Part shown: positions 6,188 through 10,092 of the stretch, piece by piece
Numbering within the stretch: position 1 is the first letter of the stretch
Layout of the letters: each line of letters opens with the position of its first letter
Assembly (NCBI GenBank): GCA_029243445.1
Contig: JAQWSA010000040.1
Location: 1 to 10,092 of the forward strand
Direction of reading: 5' to 3'
Source of the DNA: Alphaproteobacteria bacterium
Lineage (GTDB): Bacteria > Pseudomonadota > Alphaproteobacteria > UBA6615
Length of the DNA: 10,092 nt
The notes under the pieces: generated by a model
What the model saw: only the letters and a program-made list of their open reading frames with translations
Databases searched by the model: none
What the model was told of the DNA's origin: nothing
Position numbers and translations under genes: made by a program

Positions 6188-7039
6188 TTAGGCCAGCCAT
6201 CGTTTTCGCCTTCTATAGTGTTTTACATTTCGATAATTACGCCTACCAGAACTTGATAATCCAAGGTAAAATTCTTTAACATCTTCATTATCCCTTAAGG
6301 CTTTTGCATCACCATCTAGTACAACCCTGCCGTTTTCTAATATATATCCATAATCTGCATGTTGTAGAGCTACATTAGTGTTTTGTTCAGCAAGTAAAAA
6401 AGTAACTCCTTCTTTTTTATTAAGCTGATCAACAATATCAAAAATTTCTTCAACTAGTTGCGGAGCAAGTCCCATTGATGGTTCATCAAGTAAAATCATG
6501 CGGGGGCGTGCCATTAATGCTCTCCCGACTGCGCACATCTGTTGCTCACCTCCAGATGTATAACCAGCCTGAGCACTAGAACGCTCTCTAAGTCTAGGAA
6601 AGTAGTTATAAACTTTTTCTAAGTCTTCTCTAATTTTTGTAGTACCATCTTTACGCACATAAGCACCTACCAGAAGATTTTCTTCAATGGTGAGATGTTC
6701 AAAACAGTGTCTACCCTCCATTACCTGGACTACCCCAAGCTTTACCAAATCATTTGGTGTTAGATTTTGTATACGCTTACCGTCCAGTTCAATAGTTCCC
6801 TTAGTAACATCCCCACGTTCGGCTCGAAGTAAATTAGAAACTGCCTTTAAAGTTGTAGTTTTTCCAGCACCATTTGCTCCCAATAGGGCAACTATACTAC
6901 CTTTAGGAACATCAAGAGATACACCTTTCAATACCAAAATTACATGATCATAAATAACTTCAACATTATTAAGACGAAGTACCAGCGGCTGCTTATCTTC
7001 AGCCGCTGGCATATCATTTGGTGATGATTCTACGATCAT
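6188..7039 (-). CDS. livF: Liv-type ABC transporter ATP-binding protein (LivF-like)
   Basis: A 283-residue ABC ATPase, cytoplasmic, that powers the LivHM permease. Walker A is GANGAGKT (54-61), the Q-loop Gln is near 105 (VVQVMEGRH, typical of LivF), the signature is TSGGEQQ (161-167), Walker B MILLDEPS is at 181-188, and the switch region is LLAEQN (215-220) with Gln in place of the usual His, a LivF trait. It is longer than E. coli LivF (about 237 residues) by a 20-residue N-terminus and a basic tail ending HYRRRKRW-LA, which I recognise from transporter/PaaK-like loci. It starts 21 bp after the binding-protein stop. The ATG at 7039 is preceded by AGG 13 nt upstream, inside a hairpin loop, so translation may be coupled to the upstream gene. 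The next ATG (codon 10) has no ribosome site. A strong inverted repeat lies in codons 11-20. Confidence 0.92.
   Translation of the reverse strand: MIVESSPNDMPAAEDKQPLVLRLNNVEVIYDHVILVLKGVSLDVPKGSIVALLGANGAGKTTTLKAVSNLLRAERGDVTKGTIELDGKRIQNLTPNDLVKLGVVQVMEGRHCFEHLTIEENLLVGAYVRKDGTTKIREDLEKVYNYFPRLRERSSAQAGYTSGGEQQMCAVGRALMARPRMILLDEPSMGLAPQLVEEIFDIVDQLNKKEGVTFLLAEQNTNVALQHADYGYILENGRVVLDGDAKALRDNEDVKEFYLGLSSSGRRNYRNVKHYRRRKRWLA
6982..7009 (-). repeat. Perfect 10-bp GC-rich inverted repeat inside the start of livF (likely mRNA hairpin)
   Basis: On the transcript strand CCAGCGGCTG, an 8-nt loop, then CAGCCGCTGG: ten uninterrupted pairs, eight of them G-C, in an AT-rich region. It covers livF codons 11-20 (encoding PAAEDKQPLV), before the conserved ABC fold begins, so protein constraint is unlikely to explain it. 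No run of T follows, so it is not an intrinsic terminator. It could stabilise the upstream mRNA or slow livF translation. Confidence 0.7.
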
Positions 7040-7041
7040 AC

Positions 7042-7064
7042 TTAAATTGTTACCTACAATTTAA
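7042..7064 (-). promoter_or_regulatory. Inverted repeat spanning the binding-protein stop and livF ribosome site (candidate translational control hairpin)
   Basis: On the transcript strand TTAAATTGT, loop AGGTA, then ACAATTTAA: nine perfect pairs, only one G-C. The first arm contains the binding-protein stop codon TAA, the loop displays the only Shine-Dalgarno-like AGG, and the second arm ends 2 nt before the livF ATG. Ribosomes finishing the binding protein would melt it, which suggests translational coupling and lower livF output. There is no T run, so it is not a terminator. Confidence 0.5.
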
Positions 7065-8377
7065 CAACTACGCGGCTTAATCCCGTTCTCAGTTGCATAA
7101 GCGGCAGCAGCCTTCTCAACCATGGGTCTTACGACTTCACGTATTGGCGACACCCAATCACTTACAATGTTCCACTTACTTCCATCCCATTGCTGAATGA
7201 TTATCGGACCACCGGTTTCGTGATCAGCACAGCTAACCTTAACCGGTTTAGTAAAACCTTCCATTCCCATCTCTTTAAGACGGTTTTCAGTTATGTTAAG
7301 GTTCTCAAGCCCCCATCTTACTTCAGCTCCAGTAAGTGCACGGTTTCCGTACTTGGCTTGCGCAGTTCTAATAGCTTCTACAGCAAACATAGCGTTAACA
7401 ATCGTTCTGTTATAAAGAACTTCTCCAAAGCTATTTTTCTTAGCCTTCGACGTATCTCCCCCATAAACATGTTTTATAATGTCGCTATGAACGGGATAAT
7501 CACTCTTAGGAGAATGAAAAGTTGCAGATTTATAGCCCTTAGCACCAGCTGCAGCAGGTACAACATCTGCATCAGATCCAGACCACCAATTTCCTACAAA
7601 ATGATCCATAGGATACCTTATTGAGGCTGCTTCTTTAATAGCCACTTGGTTCATCACACCCCAACCTGACATAAATACCCAATCGGGTTTAGCCCGACGA
7701 ATCTGTAACCAAGTTGCTTTCTGTTCTTGGCCTGGGTGATCGACTGCAAGCAGAACTAGTTCATAGCCATACTTTTTGGCAAGCGCTTGAAGGGTTGGGT
7801 TTGCTTCTTTACCGTAAGCAGAATTATGATAAACATGTGCTATTTTTTTACCCTTTAGGTTTGCCTCGCCTCCCTCTTGTTGTGCAACATATCGAATGAA
7901 GGCAGATGCCTGACTCCAATAAGTTGTAGGAAAGTTAAACACCCATTTAAATACTCTTCCATCAGCAGCTGCAGTTCGACCATATCCCATAGAAAGAATA
8001 GGAACCTCATCAACTGACGCTTTAGGAATCAACTGATAAGTTATACCGGTTGAGAAAGGGTTTACTAGAGAAGCTCCAGTTGACCCCTTGTTTTTTAGTT
8101 TTTCATAACACTCTACGCCTAGTTTCGTGTTATATTCGGTTTCGCACTCCTCAAATGTAATTTTAACACCGTTGATACCACCATCACGATTGTTAATCAT
8201 AGTATAGTAGTCTCTAAATCCGTTTGCTACGGGAATTCCACTAGGCGCATATGGGCCGGTGCGGTAAACTAGCATAGGTATGAACTGCTCATCAGCCTCT
8301 ACTACTGGAGTCGTTGCAACTACCCCTGTAATCCCTATTACACCCCCAAGTAAAATAAGTATCAAGTTACGAAGCAT
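7061..8377 (-). CDS. Liv-type ABC transporter periplasmic substrate-binding protein
   Basis: A 438-residue periplasmic binding protein (Peripla_BP_6, LivK-like type I fold) that captures the substrate for the LivHM-LivF transporter. I start it at the ATG at 8377, because AGGGAGGT lies 8 nt upstream. A reading frame 13 codons longer begins with TTG at 8416 but has no ribosome site and would put extra residues before the signal peptide. From 8377 the protein opens with a classic signal peptide: MLRN, a hydrophobic core, and a probable cut after VVEA near residue 28. The mature N-terminus carries FIPMLVYRTGPYAPSG and then RDGGINGVKITFEECETEY, both typical of binding proteins near PaaK-like ligases rather than of the Leu/Ile/Val proteins. 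It is longer than LivK (about 370 residues). The ligand is unknown, perhaps an aromatic or other carboxylate. livM ends 119 bp upstream; livF starts 21 bp downstream. Confidence 0.9.
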   Translation of the reverse strand: MLRNLILILLGGVIGITGVVATTPVVEADEQFIPMLVYRTGPYAPSGIPVANGFRDYYTMINNRDGGINGVKITFEECETEYNTKLGVECYEKLKNKGSTGASLVNPFSTGITYQLIPKASVDEVPILSMGYGRTAAADGRVFKWVFNFPTTYWSQASAFIRYVAQQEGGEANLKGKKIAHVYHNSAYGKEANPTLQALAKKYGYELVLLAVDHPGQEQKATWLQIRRAKPDWVFMSGWGVMNQVAIKEAASIRYPMDHFVGNWWSGSDADVVPAAAGAKGYKSATFHSPKSDYPVHSDIIKHVYGGDTSKAKKNSFGEVLYNRTIVNAMFAVEAIRTAQAKYGNRALTGAEVRWGLENLNITENRLKEMGMEGFTKPVKVSCADHETGGPIIIQQWDGSKWNIVSDWVSPIREVVRPMVEKAAAAYATENGIKPRSC

Positions 8378-8385
8378 TTTGAAGT

Positions 8386-8393
8386 ACCTCCCT
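8386..8393 (-). promoter_or_regulatory. Strong ribosome binding site that sets the binding-protein start
   Basis: AGGGAGGT on the reverse strand, 8 nt before the ATG at 8377. Its strength fits the need for binding protein in excess over the membrane subunits, and it lies inside the longer alternative reading frame, which argues against the upstream TTG (8416) and ATG (8398) starts. Confidence 0.75.
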
Positions 8394-8496
8394 GTCATCT
8401 TTGTTATTAAAATCAATGTTTTCTGGCCTATTAAGCTATCATGACAGTTTACTGCGTCAATAACCTCGAGTTCCTCAATTAGTATTAGCCTCTACA

Positions 8497-9573
8497 TCAA
8501 TAAGGGAATGGCCAGAGACGTAGTTTCTCTTTCAAAAGCTGCCATAAACGCGCTAAACCATGAGGTTCAACAATCAGAAAGAATATAATAAGGGAACCAA
8601 ATATCATAATCTCGATATGCTTTTGCATATCAATGGGCATAGATAGCCCCACTAACTGAGGAGCATTTGTGAGTAATATAGGTAGGCCAACTATAAATGT
8701 TGCACCAAGGAATGAACCCAGGATACTACCTAATCCACCTATTATAATCATAAATAAAACATTAAACGATTCATTAATTGAAAATGCTTCTGTCTCAGCA
8801 CTCCCAAGCCACAGGAAAACCATCATTGCTCCCGATAACCCGCAGTAGAAAGAGCTAACAGCAAAAGCTATAAGCTTAGTTTGAAACGGTCGTATACCAA
8901 TAATCTCAGCAGCTATATCCATATCACGTACAGACATCCAGGATCTTCCAAGACGACCTCGTACTAAATTTTTAGCTATAAAGGCAAAAATAATAACAAT
9001 AAATAGTGTAACCAGATACCTTGTTTCTGCGCTGGCCATAGGCCCCGTGACAACAACTCCAAACATCTCCCGAGGTGGTGCAGTTATAGTGCCCGATGAA
9101 TTATAATTATAAAACCAAGCAACCTTGTTGAACATCCATAAAAGAAAAAATTGTGAGGCTAGAGTTGCGACAGCTAGATAAAAACCCTTAATGCGTAAAC
9201 TCGGGATACCAAAGATAAGGCCAACAAATGCTGCAATCAAACCTGCTAATATAAACACAATTATAATATTAATATCTGGGAAAGTCGTCGTCAGCTTATA
9301 TGTCATATAGGCGCCGACTGCCATGAATCCCCCTGTACCAAGAGATAACTGTCCGGCGTAACCAACTAGTAGATTAAGCCCAATAGCAGCTAGAGAAAAA
9401 ATTAATAGTGGTATCAGAACTGCCTGCAAAAGATACTCACTTGCTAGAAGAGGAACAGCAAAAACAGCAACAGCTATAATGAGAGAAACAAACCACCGAT
9501 CTTGGGCAATCGGAAATACTGACTGATCAGCTGCATAGCTAATCTTAAATTGTCCAGTCTCACGGTAAAGCAT
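8497..9573 (-). CDS. livM: Liv-type ABC transporter permease (LivM-like)
   Basis: A 358-residue inner-membrane permease of the LivM branch (BPD_transp_2 fold). A hydrophilic N-terminus of about 27 residues (LYRETGQFKISYAADQ, then FPIAQDRW) is followed by about nine or ten hydrophobic segments. The hallmark GLNLLVGYAGQLSLG is at 65-79, followed by GGFMAVGAY. The cytoplasmic coupling region is near GRSWMSVRDMDIAAEIIGIRP, and the conserved IIGGLGSILGSFLGA precedes the last segments. The N-terminal block resembles LivM proteins from PaaK-associated clusters. It forms the translocation pore with LivH. The ATG at 9573 follows GAGGAGG by 6 nt, a strong site; livH ends only 12 bp upstream, so the two are surely co-transcribed. 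The 119-bp gap to the binding-protein gene has no clear terminator. Confidence 0.93.
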   Translation of the reverse strand: MLYRETGQFKISYAADQSVFPIAQDRWFVSLIIAVAVFAVPLLASEYLLQAVLIPLLIFSLAAIGLNLLVGYAGQLSLGTGGFMAVGAYMTYKLTTTFPDINIIIVFILAGLIAAFVGLIFGIPSLRIKGFYLAVATLASQFFLLWMFNKVAWFYNYNSSGTITAPPREMFGVVVTGPMASAETRYLVTLFIVIIFAFIAKNLVRGRLGRSWMSVRDMDIAAEIIGIRPFQTKLIAFAVSSFYCGLSGAMMVFLWLGSAETEAFSINESFNVLFMIIIGGLGSILGSFLGATFIVGLPILLTNAPQLVGLSMPIDMQKHIEIMIFGSLIIFFLIVEPHGLARLWQLLKEKLRLWPFPY

Positions 9574-9585
9574 ACGAAGCCTCCT

Positions 9586-10092
9586 CTAAACTCTCTCTAT
9601 TATTCGCTCGCCAAACAAACCTTGAGGCCTGAAAAGCAGGAAAGCTAACGCCAACACATATGCAAACCAGTTTTCTATAGCGCCACCAACTAATGGCCCC
9701 CAATATATTTCTGCTATTTTTTCTCCTACTCCAATAATTAGACCGCCAACAATCGCGCCTGGTACAGAAGTGAATCCGCCTAGGATTAAGACCGGCAAGG
9801 CTTTAAGCGCAATTAATGAAAGAGAAAATTGAACACCACTCTTGGCCCCCCACATTATACCTGCCACCAAACCCACAAAACCAGCAACTGACCAAACTAT
9901 AATCCATATTGTCTTAAGTGGTATTCCCACTGCCATGGCCGCCTGATGATCGTCAGCGACAGCTCTTAGAGCTCGGCCAATACGTGTATAATGGAAAAAA
10001 ACGGCTAACACTCCCACGAGTATAGCTCCTGATCCAGCTGCAAATAAATCAAATTCGTGTAATAGCAGACCACCCACCTCAAACGACTGATT
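9586..10092 (-). CDS. livH: Liv-type ABC transporter permease (LivH-like), partial
   Basis: The C-terminal 168 residues of a LivH-family permease, open to the window edge. The GTG at 10077 is an internal valine codon: the frame continues upstream as NQSFEV without a stop, and a full LivH is about 290-340 residues. Visible features are the cytoplasmic coupling motif RIGRALRAVADDHQAAMAVGIP, a membrane segment with WSVAGFVGLVAGIMWG, the conserved LKALPVLILGGFTSVPGAIVGGLIIGVGE, and the closing LLFRPQGLFGE that marks the family. It pairs with LivM in the inner membrane. The stop codon TAG is 12 bp before livM, within whose ribosome site region it lies. The LivG ATPase and the operon promoter are expected upstream, outside the window. 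Confidence 0.93.
   Translation of the reverse strand, partial: NQSFEVGGLLLHEFDLFAAGSGAILVGVLAVFFHYTRIGRALRAVADDHQAAMAVGIPLKTIWIIVWSVAGFVGLVAGIMWGAKSGVQFSLSLIALKALPVLILGGFTSVPGAIVGGLIIGVGEKIAEIYWGPLVGGAIENWFAYVLALAFLLFRPQGLFGERIIERV

Noticed and set aside
8429..8460. Internal promoter TTGACG with CTTAAT ahead of the binding-protein gene
   Set aside because: The spacer would be 19 bp and the -10 matches only 4 of 6; kept only as a remark about the long gap.

Overview
The window is AT-rich and compact, and most gaps between genes are under about 120 bp. The gene content (a Liv-type uptake operon with its own PaaK-like ligase, an OsmC protein, a YgfF-like SDR and a hydroxypyruvate isomerase) suggests a proteobacterium. 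An alphaproteobacterium with a low-GC, perhaps marine, genome is my best guess. That placement is inference from gene families and base composition; there is no rRNA or marker gene here. I see no mobile element, tRNA, CRISPR array or phage gene, and no gene-free stretch longer than 300 bp.

Left part (1-3000): the end of a forward gene (probably an amidohydrolase) meets a reverse-strand group head-on. Read in its own direction, that group is an OsmC-like peroxiredoxin, a hydroxypyruvate isomerase (Hyi family), and an MFS exporter with a histidine-rich cytoplasmic tail that recalls NreB/NrsD nickel exporters. The gaps of 66 and 102 bp each hold a perfect TATAAT hexamer, so these three may be transcribed partly on their own.

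Middle (2997-3838): a 104-bp divergent region separates the OsmC gene from a forward SDR oxidoreductase. The SDR's 3' end overlaps by 4 bp the 3' end of a reverse-strand, zinc-independent MDR oxidoreductase.

Right part (3835-10092): a single reverse-strand operon runs, in transcription order, livH (cut by the window edge), livM, periplasmic binding protein, livF, PaaK-like AMP-binding protein, MDR oxidoreductase. The LivM N-terminus, the LivF basic C-terminus and the PaaK-like protein all carry features I associate with a recurrent Liv-transporter/PaaK-like locus. The cluster probably imports a carboxylic, possibly aromatic, acid and acts on it; the substrate is not known. The second ATPase (livG) is not in the window and is probably upstream of livH.

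Points worth a second look: two consecutive inverted repeats bracketing the livF start codon (one with the only Shine-Dalgarno-like sequence in its loop, one a perfect 10-bp GC-rich stem in the early livF codons); a methionine where the A10 catalytic lysine is expected in the PaaK-like protein; and the His-rich tail of the MFS exporter.
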